In this document: positions 16,901-25,169 of the stretch, piece by piece
Numbering within the stretch: position 1 is the first letter of the stretch
Layout of the letters: every line of letters begins with the position of its first letter
NCBI RefSeq assembly: GCF_024105655.1
Contig: NZ_JAAAMH010000003.1
Span: 186,001 to 250,000, forward strand
Direction of reading: 5' to 3'
Length of the DNA stretch: 64,000 bases
Source: Aliihoeflea sp. 40Bstr573
GTDB lineage: Bacteria; Pseudomonadota; Alphaproteobacteria; Rhizobiales; Rhizobiaceae
Translations under genes and position numbers: made by a program
Notes under the pieces: generated by a model
Database searches by the model: none
The model's input: the letters and a program-made list of their open reading frames with translations, nothing else
What the model was told of the DNA's origin: nothing

Positions 16901-17406
16901 TCCCGCGCGACGACGCGGTCGAGGAGTTCGATCAGCCGGTCGCGCTCTTTCGGTCCGCCGAGCTTTTCGACCAGCCTTTCCTCATGCGCGGTCCAGACCG
17001 CCATCATCTTGCGCACGAACCTCACGCCTTCCGGCGTCAAATGTAGCGAGTGCGAGCGCTTGTCGGTGTCGGCCTTGCGCCGTTCGGCCAGGCCGCGCCT
17101 TTCCAGGCTGTCCATCAGCGCGACGAAGTTGGCGCGCTTGATTCCCAGTTCCTCGGCAATCTCGGTCTGCTTCAAACCGGGCCGTCGCGCCATGACCGAG
17201 AGCACGGAGAACTCGGCCGGACGCAGCTTCATGCGCGTGAAGCTCTCGATGAAATCCTGGAAGACATAAAGCTGAGCGCGGCGCAGCCTGTATCCGATGA
17301 TAGTCTCGAGCGCCGGGATGCCCTCGACGTCCGTCGCTGTCAGTTCATCAAGGCGTGGACGGCCTCGTTTGGCGGCTTCCGGCGGTCTCGTCGTTGCATC
17401 GCTCAT
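16897..17406 (-). CDS. MarR-family transcriptional regulator
   Basis: This 169-residue winged-helix repressor has a basic N-terminus (AAKRGRPR). The MarR core covers about residues 45-145, with the recognition region around LKQTEIAEELGIKRANFVALM and the wing RKADTDKRSHSLHLT. It is the last gene of an operon with DctP and DUF3237 and is convergent with the thioesterase. The two matching 21-bp palindromes at 13317 and 18963 are its probable sites. MarR relatives in such clusters respond to aromatic CoA esters; here that is inferred. Confidence 0.88.
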   Translation of the reverse strand: MSDATTRPPEAAKRGRPRLDELTATDVEGIPALETIIGYRLRRAQLYVFQDFIESFTRMKLRPAEFSVLSVMARRPGLKQTEIAEELGIKRANFVALMDSLERRGLAERRKADTDKRSHSLHLTPEGVRFVRKMMAVWTAHEERLVEKLGGPKERDRLIELLDRVVARD

Positions 17407-17861
17407 AGGACCTCGTAGAACGCAATCTTCACGCAGTCGGCCTCGCGCGCGCCCGAGCCGACGAAAATCGTCCGGTTGAGCCAGGCGTAGCGCGCATCGC
17501 CCGTCTCGAATCGCGGTTGCGTGCGCATATAGTAGCGCATCGGGTCGACATCCTCGCCCTTGGCCAGCGCTTCAAGCACGTCGGCCGGACCGTGACGGTA
17601 GCCGAAATTGCGGATGTCTATGACCGCACCATCGTGCGTTTCCATCGCATAGCGCGTGTCGAGCTCGGCCGAGCCGTCGGCGAAGACCGTCTGCCAGTCC
17701 GCGCCGAGGTTCAGGATGCGGCCGGCCAGACGCTGCCCGGTCACGGTGCCGCCGACGATCGGGATCATGCGGCGGCGGCCGCGCGGGGAAAGGCCGAGCT
17801 CGATCGGGGGAGCGAGCTCGACCCTCAGGTCGCACAGATGCGCAAGGCGCATGTCGTCCAT
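17403..17861 (-). CDS. DUF3237 family protein
   Basis: This 152-residue protein has the DUF3237 layout: PIVGGTVTGQRLAGRIL near the start, then LDTRYAMETHDGAVIDI, and the C-terminal MRTQPRFETGDARYAWLNR motif. Its function is unknown in the family. The ATG at 17861 overlaps the DctP stop by one base (TGATG); a GTG one codon earlier is also possible. It overlaps the MarR start by 4 bp, so it belongs to the same aromatic-acid regulon. A small barrel enzyme or ligand-binding protein acting on a pathway intermediate is a guess. Confidence 0.82.
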   Translation of the reverse strand: MDDMRLAHLCDLRVELAPPIELGLSPRGRRRMIPIVGGTVTGQRLAGRILNLGADWQTVFADGSAELDTRYAMETHDGAVIDIRNFGYRHGPADVLEALAKGEDVDPMRYYMRTQPRFETGDARYAWLNRTIFVGSGAREADCVKIAFYEVL

Positions 17862-18880
17862 CACTCGTAAAGCGCGTCGTGGCGGGTCAGCGCCTCGCGG
17901 TAGCTTTCGTACAGCTCGTCCGGATTGCCGCCGACGGCGGTCACCTCGGCGCGCCAGTCGTCGAGAAGCGGCGCGGCCGCGTCACGCCAGAGCTGGACCT
18001 CCTCGGCCGTCGGCTCGTAGAGCGTGTGGCTCTCGTCGGCGATCATCTTGTCGCGGCCCGATGCCTCGTTGTCCGCCCACCCCTCGGAGAAACGGCCCGA
18101 CCATTCAGGCGTGCAGTGGTCGTCAATGACCTTGCGGTTCTCCTCCGACATCCCCTCATAGACCGACTTGTTGAAAAGGAGCATCTGTGAGGAAATGTAG
18201 AACGGCATGTCGAGATGGTACTTTGTCTCCGAATCGATGCCGAATATGTAGATGGAGTTCCAGGGAAAGGTCATCGCGTCGGCAGTGCCACGCGCGATCG
18301 CCTCTCGGGCCTCGGGGGCGGAGACTTGGATCGACGTGCCGCCGAGCCGCGCCACGAGCTTCGCCATGGTCGCGTGCGCCGGGCGGATGTTCTTGCCGCG
18401 AACGTCCTCGGGCACCTTGATCTCGGTCTTGGAATGGATCGTGCCCGGATCATGCGGGTTGATCAGGCAGAAATAGACTTCGGACATCTCCGTTTCGGCG
18501 ATCGGGTCGTACCATTCGTGAAGCGCCACCGCGCCGCCCTTGGCGTTGGCGACGTGGAAAGGCACCTCGGCGAGGCCATAAATGGGGAAGCGGCCGGCAT
18601 TATAGCCGGGATTGACGTAGCCGATGTCGGCGATGCCATCGCGCGTCATGTCATAATGGTCGGCCGGCGCGCCAAGCTGGCTCGAGGGGAAGATGGTGAT
18701 GCCGATGCGCCCTTCCGAGGCTTCCGAAATCGACTGAATCCATTCCGTCATCGCGATTTCCTGCACCGGATGCGTCGGCGGCAGCCAGTGGGCGAGCCGG
18801 AGATTCACCTCTTCCTGCGCATAGGCGCCGGTCGATGTGCCGACGAGCGCCGCCAAAATTGCGGTCTTCACGAGCTTCAT
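17861..18880 (-). CDS. TRAP transporter solute-binding protein (DctP family)
   Basis: This 339-residue periplasmic protein has a signal peptide (residues 1-22, ending AYAQE) and a DctP fold: LRLAHWLPPTHP near the mature N-terminus, the KVPEDVRGKNIRP segment and a following DAMTFPW ligand loop. It should bind an organic acid for a TRAP permease. No DctQ or DctM gene is adjacent, so it must work with membrane subunits encoded elsewhere. ATG 18880 follows GGAGGAC. It heads the operon with DUF3237 and MarR. Confidence 0.88.
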   Translation of the reverse strand: MKLVKTAILAALVGTSTGAYAQEEVNLRLAHWLPPTHPVQEIAMTEWIQSISEASEGRIGITIFPSSQLGAPADHYDMTRDGIADIGYVNPGYNAGRFPIYGLAEVPFHVANAKGGAVALHEWYDPIAETEMSEVYFCLINPHDPGTIHSKTEIKVPEDVRGKNIRPAHATMAKLVARLGGTSIQVSAPEAREAIARGTADAMTFPWNSIYIFGIDSETKYHLDMPFYISSQMLLFNKSVYEGMSEENRKVIDDHCTPEWSGRFSEGWADNEASGRDKMIADESHTLYEPTAEEVQLWRDAAAPLLDDWRAEVTAVGGNPDELYESYREALTRHDALYE

Positions 18881-18962
18881 GATGTCCTCCCAGACAGATT
18901 GGCCAGACTGGCCTGCCGAACCAAGCGGCCGGTTTCCTCCCTGCCAGCTTGAATGAAATTCG

Positions 18963-18991
18963 ATTGTTATGATACAGAACAATTAAATCAA
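18963..18991. promoter_or_regulatory. MarR operator candidate 2 with overlapping promoter
   Basis: ATTGTTAT-N5-AGAACAAT at 18963-18983 differs by one base from perfect symmetry and matches the site at 13317-13337. On the minus strand a TTGATT -35 (18986-18991) and TAACAA -10 (18964-18969), 16 bp apart, overlap the palindrome, so a bound regulator would block the dctP operon. It may also act on the divergent crotonase gene. Confidence 0.6.
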
Positions 18992-19032
18992 GCAAAAAGG
19001 GGGCGGACGGGCCGCCTGCGAGGGAAATCGAC

Positions 19033-19830
19033 ATGAATGCGATGACGGGTACGTCGAAGGGTGGGGCGGACGACGTCCTGCATGTGAAGATTGATGGACG
19101 CATCGCTCATCTGACCTTCAACCGCCCGGCAAAGCGCAACGCCATCAACGACGCGACGCTGGCCGCGCTCGACGCATTCTTCTCGGACGTCCCGCAGGGT
19201 GTTCGTGCAATCGTGCTGTCGGGTGAAGGCGGACATTTTTCCGCCGGGCTCGATCTGTCGGAACAGTCCGAGCGCGAGGCGGCTGAAGTGCTGCGCCACT
19301 CGCGCGGCTGGCACGCGATCATGGACAAGATCCAGCTTTCGGGCGTGCCGGTCGTCTCCGTGCTGACCGGCGCCGTGATGGGCGGCGGGCTGGAGATCGC
19401 GGCGGCCACGCATGTGCGGGTCGCCGAGCCATCGGCGAAGTTCCAGCTGCCCGAAGGCAAGCGCGGCATCTTCGTGGGCGGCGGCGCGACCGTGCGCGTG
19501 GGCCGCATCATCGGTCCGGACCGGATGACCGAGATGATGCTGACGGGCCGTCTCTACACGGCTGAAGAGGGCGAGCGGCTGGGCCTCGCACACTATCTCG
19601 TCGGCGAGGGCGAGGGGCTGGAAAAGGCCTTCGCGCTTGCCAGCGACATCGCCGACAATGCGTCGCTGGTCAACTATCTCATCATCCAGTCGATCGCGCG
19701 CATCAACGACATGTCGCGAAGCGACGGGCTCTATGCGGAAAGCCTGAGCGCAGCGCTGTCGCAGACGGGGGCGGATGCGAAGGAAGGGCTGATGGCGTTT
19801 CTGGAGAAGCGGAAGCCGAATTTCAGATAG
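19033..19830 (+). CDS. Crotonase/enoyl-CoA hydratase family protein
   Basis: This 265-residue crotonase has FSAGLDL (residues 69-75) for one part of the oxyanion hole and GGGLEIA for the other, with the two catalytic glutamates present as Glu121 and Glu141. It would add water to a 2-enoyl-CoA, such as feruloyl-CoA or coumaroyl-CoA. With thiolase and thioesterase in the same regulon, hydration followed by beta-oxidation is more likely than retro-aldol release of an aldehyde. ATG 19033 follows GAGGG. It is divergent from the dctP operon across operator 2. Confidence 0.85.
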   Translation: MNAMTGTSKGGADDVLHVKIDGRIAHLTFNRPAKRNAINDATLAALDAFFSDVPQGVRAIVLSGEGGHFSAGLDLSEQSEREAAEVLRHSRGWHAIMDKIQLSGVPVVSVLTGAVMGGGLEIAAATHVRVAEPSAKFQLPEGKRGIFVGGGATVRVGRIIGPDRMTEMMLTGRLYTAEEGERLGLAHYLVGEGEGLEKAFALASDIADNASLVNYLIIQSIARINDMSRSDGLYAESLSAALSQTGADAKEGLMAFLEKRKPNFR

Positions 19831-19844
19831 GTTTTTGCGAAGGG

Positions 19845-19989
19845 GACCCCCACCCTTTATCGCTCCCCACAGGGGGGAGGGAGAGCATCGGCGTCGATGC
19901 TAACCGTCAAGCTTGGTGTCAAGCCGAAGGGTAGCGCGATGCGCTGACGGCTCCCTGCCCCTTGTGGGGAGGGATACAGGGTGGGGGTC
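19845..19989. repeat. Intergenic palindromic repeat element, intact copy
   Basis: The element is about 145 bp long with perfect 12-bp terminal inverted repeats (GACCCCCACCCT at 19845-19856, AGGGTGGGGGTC at 19978-19989). Subterminal CTCCCCACA/TGTGGGGAG arms extend the pairing to about 35 bp per side. An internal hairpin is AGCATCG/CGATGCT (19884-19901). It fills the gap between the crotonase gene and the flagellar cluster and could act as a terminator. Confidence 0.8.
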
Positions 19990-20018
19990 AATTCGAAAAA
20001 CCCCGTCCGGGCATCACA

Positions 20019-20549
20019 TCAACGCCCGCCATCCGCCTTCTTCGGCTCGGCCTGAGCGGCGGCGGTGGCGCTGTCCCAGCCGCGGAAGCTTGCGCGGCGG
20101 ATGTCGGCCTTTGACAGATAGTCGACCTGTTCGATCAGGACTTCCGTAATCAGTTCCTCGCCGATCTTCGCATTGACCGCGTCGCGCAAGCCGGCGCGGA
20201 AGGCGTCGATGTCGAGCGCCTCCACGTTCGAGAAATCGAGGGAAGGATCGGCGTAAAGCTTGGTATAGACCGCGTCGGTCAGCATTGCGTCGGCCGGGAG
20301 GACGAGCTGCTTCAGGCGCTCGGCGGGGGCGGTGAAGACGAGACGGGCAAGGAAGTAGCCGTCGACCTCGCCGTTCTTCAGCTGCGGCACCGAGACGACA
20401 TTGAGCCGGACATAGTCGAGACCGCCGAAGGCTCCGGCTTCGGGGGCGGGCGCTGCCGCCTCGACCTCGCCGGCCTGCTGGAAGGCGTAGAAGACGGAGC
20501 CCGCCGTTGCGGCGGCGATCCAGATTGCGGCTGCTACGAGCTTGATCAT
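20019..20549 (-). CDS. Flagellar-cluster membrane-anchored protein, possibly FliL-like
   Basis: This 176-residue protein has one N-terminal membrane helix (about residues 4-24) and a periplasmic domain with a strand-rich middle (LDYVRLNVVSVPQL, GYFLARLVF) and a C-terminal helix plus strand (IGEELITEVLIEQVDYL). The layout recalls FliL, but the match is distant and a true fliL is at 39483. It is last in the fliR-side operon and overlaps the preceding gene by 4 bp. Role unknown; a stator or basal-body accessory is a guess. Confidence 0.65.
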   Translation of the reverse strand: MIKLVAAAIWIAAATAGSVFYAFQQAGEVEAAAPAPEAGAFGGLDYVRLNVVSVPQLKNGEVDGYFLARLVFTAPAERLKQLVLPADAMLTDAVYTKLYADPSLDFSNVEALDIDAFRAGLRDAVNAKIGEELITEVLIEQVDYLSKADIRRASFRGWDSATAAAQAEPKKADGGR

Positions 20550-20956
20550 CTGCGCTTAGCTTCCGGGAATTCGGCCTGCGAATAGGTGCCGTCGGCCTCC
20601 GCGTCCTGCAGGGCGGTCTTGACCAGCGTGGCCACTTCGGTGACCGCTTCGAGATGGGCGACGATGGCGCCCTGATTGACGGCGAGCTTGTCGCGCAGGC
20701 GCTCGATCTGGGGCCGGAACGAGGCGATGAGGGCCTCATCGTCCTGACCGCGGATCGCCCGGGTCAGGTCGTAGAGATGGCGGCTCTTGCGCGCGTTCGA
20801 CGCGGCGATGTCGAAGTTCATGTCGGTCCGGATACCGGCGGTCTCCGTTTCGATCGCGTCTTCAATGCGCGCCAGAATGGTACCGAGATCGGCCGGCTTG
20901 GAACCGGGACGCATGCGGGGCGCGGGGGAAAGTACGGGTGCTGCAAAACTGGTCAT
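20546..20956 (-). CDS. Putative FlgN-like chaperone
   Basis: This 136-residue, mostly helical protein has an N-terminal helix (ILARIEDAIETETAG), a central NARKSRHLYDL motif and a C-terminal helix rich in Leu, Val and Asn. This order resembles FlgN, the export chaperone for the hook-filament junction proteins FlgK and FlgL, both encoded in this cluster. Similarity is structural by eye, so the name is tentative. ATG 20956 follows AGGA; a TTG three codons earlier is less likely. Confidence 0.6.
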   Translation of the reverse strand: MTSFAAPVLSPAPRMRPGSKPADLGTILARIEDAIETETAGIRTDMNFDIAASNARKSRHLYDLTRAIRGQDDEALIASFRPQIERLRDKLAVNQGAIVAHLEAVTEVATLVKTALQDAEADGTYSQAEFPEAKRR

Positions 20957-20986
20957 CGTTGGCAATCCTGACTCATCGCAAAGTGC

Positions 20987-21493
20987 TTAACTGTCGAAAA
21001 GGCTCGTGTCCGCATCAGCCCGGCCGGGCTGCAGCGCCATGCGCTGGGCCTCGTGCAGGATCGATTGGGTGACCAGCGAGCGGCCGGCGGCGTCGAGCGC
21101 GGCATGGTCCTCGGCGCGTCCGTAGTAATTCTTCAAGATGCGGTCGGCGACGCCGATGCCGCCGCTATCGGCCATGACGCCGGCAATCTTTTCGGCCATC
21201 ATCGAGCGCCACATGTCGCCTGCAAGCCCCTTGCCGAAGACCGCCTCGCTTTCCTCGGGGAGCATCGACTGGATGAAGCTTTGGAGCATCATCGCCTCGA
21301 ACTTGCGAAAGGCTTCCGGCGTCGCGTCAGCGTCCTTTGTCGGGAAGGGCGCGGCCGGCGCGGCGACTTCGAAGCCAGGCGCCGCATTCGTCGAGGCGCG
21401 GGCTGCAAGGCGCTCGCGCGCGGCCGCCACGTCATCGGCGGTTGCGGCGCGGGCAACGTCCAGCACGATGTCGACGGGCGGGCTGATGGCCAA
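20987..21493 (-). CDS. flgJ: Rod-binding protein (FlgJ N-terminal domain type)
   Basis: This 168-residue protein carries the rod-binding domain of FlgJ (FRKFEAMMLQSFIQSMLP, then GDMWRSMMAEKIAGVM) and lacks the muramidase half found in gamma-proteobacterial FlgJ. That split is normal in Rhizobiales; the separate lytic transglycosylase at 31002 may supply the missing activity. It caps or scaffolds the rod in the periplasm. The start is a TTG at 21493 with GGAGG at good spacing; no in-frame ATG lies near. Confidence 0.82.
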   Translation of the reverse strand: MAISPPVDIVLDVARAATADDVAAARERLAARASTNAAPGFEVAAPAAPFPTKDADATPEAFRKFEAMMLQSFIQSMLPEESEAVFGKGLAGDMWRSMMAEKIAGVMADSGGIGVADRILKNYYGRAEDHAALDAAGRSLVTQSILHEAQRMALQPGRADADTSLFDS

Positions 21494-21547
21494 GAAAATC
21501 CTCCATGTGGTGCATCACGACTATCGTTCAGGAAGCTTGTGGCAGCC

Positions 21548-21934
21548 TTACTTCGGCTTTGCCGGCTGTCGGGAGAGCGCTTCGGTCCGGTCGCGCTCCT
21601 CGGCGGCGCGCTCGTCCGCACGGCGCGAGATGCCGACTTCGCGAGCGACCACGTCGACGCGTGCCGACGCCTTGGCAACGCGCAGGCCCTCGACATGGGC
21701 GTTGGCCAGATGGTGCTGCTTGGCCGCCGTCGCCGAGGCCACGCGGGCGTGGTAGACCTCGGGAAAGACGCTTGCCAGCGAGCCTTCGGCGTTGAACGCC
21801 TTGACCACGTCTTCCGCCTCCTCCGCGGCGAAGCGGGCATTTGCCGTGTGCATGGCCTGACGGGTCTCGTGAAGTTGCTTCAGCTTTTCCTGCAGGACGA
21901 GGACGTTGGCCAGGCGGTCGGTGCGGCGCGACAT
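21548..21934 (-). CDS. Putative FliJ-like coiled-coil protein
   Basis: This 128-residue, highly charged and helical protein has no membrane segment. Long helices run over residues 8-50 and 60-125, and a basic-acidic C-terminus (RRADERAAEERDRTE) is typical of the FliJ stalk, which links the export ATPase FliI to FlhA. No other fliJ candidate occurs in the cluster, although FliI is 24 kb away. It lies 2 bases downstream of fliR. The name rests on shape and context only. Confidence 0.55.
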   Translation of the reverse strand: MSRRTDRLANVLVLQEKLKQLHETRQAMHTANARFAAEEAEDVVKAFNAEGSLASVFPEVYHARVASATAAKQHHLANAHVEGLRVAKASARVDVVAREVGISRRADERAAEERDRTEALSRQPAKPK

Positions 21935-21936
21935 GG

Positions 21937-22695
21937 CTATCTCGCAATCGTGGAAGGGAGGAAGCCGTCGACCGCCAGCGAAAGGAACGGGCCGATGGCG
22001 AACCAGGCAAGGATCAGGCCGCCGGCAAGCACGAAGGGCAGCGAGACGAAGTAGATCGGGATTTGCGGCGTCAGCTTGTTGATGAGGCCGACGGCGAGGT
22101 TCACGAGGATCGCATAGGCGATGAAGGGCGAGCCGAGACGCAGCATGACAAGAAAGGCCTGCGACAACGTGTCGGTCATGTCGGCCAGGGCAGAGGCGGG
22201 GTCGTAGAGCGTGTCGACCGGCGCGACCTGGTAGGAATCGACCAGCGCCCGGATGATCTCGTGGTGGAAGTTGAAGACGAAGAGCAGGAGCAGGACCGAC
22301 AGCGAGATGATCGCGCCCAGCGCACCCTGTGGGTCCGGCTCTTCGATGGCGGTGCCGCCCATGGCGTTGAAGCCCGACATCATGCCCATGGCCGCGCCGA
22401 TGAACTGCACGGCAAGGAGGTAGAGCCGGGCCAGAAGGCCGATCAGCGCGCCGATCAGCACTTCCGACACGATCAGGAGCAAGAGCGCGTCCGGCCGCGA
22501 GGAGACGAAGGGGACGAGAAAGTCCCAAAGGTGGGCGAGCAGCGCGAAGGTGACGGCGGCTGCGGTGAAGAGCCTGATCTGCATCGGCACGCGGATGCTC
22601 GACAGGCCCGGCATCAGCATGAAGCACGCGCCGATCCTGCAAAAGGCCAGGAAGGCGGCGATGACGATGGCGTCGAGGGAGGCCGGCAGGTCCAT
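21937..22695 (-). CDS. fliR: Flagellar export gate protein FliR
   Basis: This 252-residue integral membrane protein of the type III export gate has about six helices, the N-terminal FCRIGACFMLMPGL, a central GFNAMGG segment and the C-terminal LTPQIPIYFVSLPF motif of the FliR family. It assembles with FliP and FliQ into the substrate channel. It sits 6 bases downstream of flhA in the same operon. Confidence 0.93.
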   Translation of the reverse strand: MDLPASLDAIVIAAFLAFCRIGACFMLMPGLSSIRVPMQIRLFTAAAVTFALLAHLWDFLVPFVSSRPDALLLLIVSEVLIGALIGLLARLYLLAVQFIGAAMGMMSGFNAMGGTAIEEPDPQGALGAIISLSVLLLLFVFNFHHEIIRALVDSYQVAPVDTLYDPASALADMTDTLSQAFLVMLRLGSPFIAYAILVNLAVGLINKLTPQIPIYFVSLPFVLAGGLILAWFAIGPFLSLAVDGFLPSTIAR

Positions 22696-22701
22696 CGAGG
22701 C

Positions 22702-24789
22702 CTACGAGACCGAGCCCAGCACCTTGATCTCGACGCCGCGCGCGATCTCGACATGGGAGAGCACGGGCAGGGTGGAGAACAGGCGCTCGATGATCATGCG
22801 GACATAGGGACGGGCCTCGGGCGCGGCGACGACGACGAAGCGCTCGCCCTTTTCCATCTGTTCGCGGATCGCCTTCGACGCCTGGTCGCCGAACTCCTCG
22901 AGCTGGCGCGGGTCGATGTCGAACTCGCGCACCTCGCCCTTGGCGTCGCGCTTGAGGCTCTGGTGGAAGGCGAGGTCCCAGCGGTTGCCAAGACGCATGA
23001 CCTTGAGAACGCCACCCTCGGCGAGATCACCGCAAATCTGCTGCGCCATGCGGATACGCACATGCTCGACGATCTGCTCGGTGCGGCGGACATGCGGTGC
23101 GATCTCTGCGATGGCCTCGATGATGAGATGGAGATTGCGGATCGAGATGCGCTCGGCAAGCAGCAGCTTGAGAACGGCCTGCAGGCCCGGATAGGTGATG
23201 TGCGAAGTGCAGATCTCGTCGGCGAGCTTCTTGTATTCGGCGTCCTGCCGGTCGAGCAGCGCCTTCATGTCCTTGTAGGAAAGAAGCTGCGGCAGGTTGT
23301 TGCGAATAACCTCCGAAAGGTGGGTCAGCAGAACCGACATGTTGTCGACGCCGGTCAGTTTCTCGCGCTTGACGTCCTCGGCGAACATTTCCGGCACCGA
23401 GAAGGCGCGCATTCCGAAGGCCGGTTCGCGCACTTCCTCGCCAGGCAGCGGCGGGGGCGCGCCGTTGCCGACCAGAACCATCAGTTCGCCGACGCGCATC
23501 TGGTATTCGGCGACGACGGTGCCGTGGATCTTGATCTGGTAGCTCTTTGGCGGGATCGAGAAGTCGTCCGTCAGTTTCACCTCGGGCACGACGAAACCGT
23601 ATTGCGAAGCGAACTTCTTGCGCATCTTGCCCATGCGGAAGGCGAGTTCCTGATGCGAGGTCAGTAGCTTGGTCGAAAGCTGCTTGCCGATCAAAAGCTC
23701 GATTTCGGCGGTGCGCAGCGAGGATTTGACGGACTGCTTCTCCTCCTCGTCGCGGTCAGCCTGCGCCTTCTGCTGCACGGCGAGCGCCGCATCCTTGTCG
23801 CGCTGGCGCTGACGCGGGATGACATAGGCAAGCGTTGCGAGCGCACCGCCGAGAAAGGCGAAGGGCAGGAAGGGCAGACCGGGCATCAGGCCGAGCGTCA
23901 GAAGCAGGATCGCGGCGACGAAGAGCGCCCGCGGATAGGCGCCAAGCTGGCCGAACACGGCCTTGTCGGTGGAGCCGCGCGTGCCGCCCTTCGAGACGAG
24001 AAGGCCGGCGGCGAGGGAGACGATCAGGGCGGGAATCTGGGTGACGAGACCGTCGCCGACCGACAGCTTGACGAAGACGTCGGCCGCCTCGCCGATCTGC
24101 ATGTCGTGGCGGGCATAGCCGATGGCGATGCCGCCGACAATGTTGATCGCCGTGATGATCAGCCCGGCGATGGCGTCGCCGCGCACGAATTTCGAGGCAC
24201 CGTCCATGGAGCCGAAAAAGGAGGATTCCTCTTCCAGCTCGCGGCGGCGAAGCTGCGCCTCCTTCTCGTCAATCAGGCCGGCCGAAAGGTCGGCGTCGAT
24301 GGACATCTGCTTGCCTGGAATGGCGTCGAGGGTAAAGCGGGCGCCCACCTCGGCGATACGCGTCGCGCCCTTGGTGATCACGATGAAGTTCACCACGATC
24401 AGGATCAGGAAAACGATCAGGCCGATGACGAAGTCGCCCGCCATGACGAGATTGGCAAAGCCGCCGATGACGTGGCCCGCGGCGTGCGTGCCCTCGTTGC
24501 CATGGGAGAGGATGACGCGCGTCGTGGCGATGTTGAGCGACAGGCGCAGCATGGTCACGATCAGGAGGACGGTCGGAAAGGCGGAGAATTCGAGAGGTCG
24601 CTGAATCCAGAGCGACACCATCAGAACGAGGACGGAAACCGCGATGGAGAAGGCAAGACCAAGATCGATGAGGAATGCCGGGATCGGCAAGAACAGAACG
24701 GCAAGAATGACGATGATGCCGAGCGCAAAGCCAATGTCGCGGCCATTGTTGCGGATCGGAGCCGCGCCCAGTGCTTCATTCATCGCCAT
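22702..24789 (-). CDS. flhA: Flagellar export protein FlhA
   Basis: This 695-residue protein has about eight N-terminal helices (residues 20-330), the conserved cytoplasmic FHIPEP region ([21 protein letters not shown]) and a soluble C-terminal domain that docks chaperone-substrate complexes. It is the largest part of the export gate. ATG 24789 and the ATG two codons later (24783) are both possible; neither has a strong ribosome binding site. Confidence 0.95.
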   Translation of the reverse strand: MAMNEALGAAPIRNNGRDIGFALGIIVILAVLFLPIPAFLIDLGLAFSIAVSVLVLMVSLWIQRPLEFSAFPTVLLIVTMLRLSLNIATTRVILSHGNEGTHAAGHVIGGFANLVMAGDFVIGLIVFLILIVVNFIVITKGATRIAEVGARFTLDAIPGKQMSIDADLSAGLIDEKEAQLRRRELEEESSFFGSMDGASKFVRGDAIAGLIITAINIVGGIAIGYARHDMQIGEAADVFVKLSVGDGLVTQIPALIVSLAAGLLVSKGGTRGSTDKAVFGQLGAYPRALFVAAILLLTLGLMPGLPFLPFAFLGGALATLAYVIPRQRQRDKDAALAVQQKAQADRDEEEKQSVKSSLRTAEIELLIGKQLSTKLLTSHQELAFRMGKMRKKFASQYGFVVPEVKLTDDFSIPPKSYQIKIHGTVVAEYQMRVGELMVLVGNGAPPPLPGEEVREPAFGMRAFSVPEMFAEDVKREKLTGVDNMSVLLTHLSEVIRNNLPQLLSYKDMKALLDRQDAEYKKLADEICTSHITYPGLQAVLKLLLAERISIRNLHLIIEAIAEIAPHVRRTEQIVEHVRIRMAQQICGDLAEGGVLKVMRLGNRWDLAFHQSLKRDAKGEVREFDIDPRQLEEFGDQASKAIREQMEKGERFVVVAAPEARPYVRMIIERLFSTLPVLSHVEIARGVEIKVLGSVS

Positions 24790-24887
24790 ATGGTTCGTCC
24801 ATGCCTGATACGGCCGCGGTGCGGCCGGAATGACAGGACGCTAGAGGATGAAGCTTGCGCGAAAGGTGTGGAGCGGTGCGGCCCGTA

Positions 24888-25154
24888 TCAGAAGCCGCTT
24901 TCGATGCGCTGGAAGATGACCGTGGAGAAACTCGAGATCTGGGCGCCAACGAAGGGACCGGTGAGCGCGACGGTCAGCAGGATCGCGACGATCTTCGGGA
25001 CGAATGTCAGGGTGATTTCCTGGACCTGGGTCAACGCCTGGACGAGCGCGATGCCGACGCCGACGGCCATGCCGACCACGACCGCCGGGCTCGACGCGAC
25101 GAGCACGACCCAGATGGCATATTGGACGATGTCTAGCGCGTCGGCTTCATTCAT
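24888..25154 (-). CDS. fliQ: Flagellar export protein FliQ
   Basis: This 88-residue, two-helix membrane protein is of typical FliQ length. Motifs VGVGIALVQALTQVQEITLTFVPK and the FVGAQI loop (the first split as VGVGIALVQALTQ and VQEITLTFVPK) are family hallmarks. Several copies line the FliPQR channel. It lies 15 bases after flgD and 98 bases before flhA. Confidence 0.93.
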   Translation of the reverse strand: MNEADALDIVQYAIWVVLVASSPAVVVGMAVGVGIALVQALTQVQEITLTFVPKIVAILLTVALTGPFVGAQISSFSTVIFQRIESGF

Positions 25155-25169
25155 GGCGTTCGGTTCTGA

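Noticed and set aside
19831-20018. CRISPR-like or phage attachment repeat
   Set aside because: There is only one unit with inverted, not direct, repeats; no spacers, integrase or tRNA are nearby.
21841-23667. A 608-codon plus-strand frame opposite fliR and flhA
   Set aside because: Composition is Asp/Arg/His-rich without motifs; fliR and flhA on the other strand are unmistakable.
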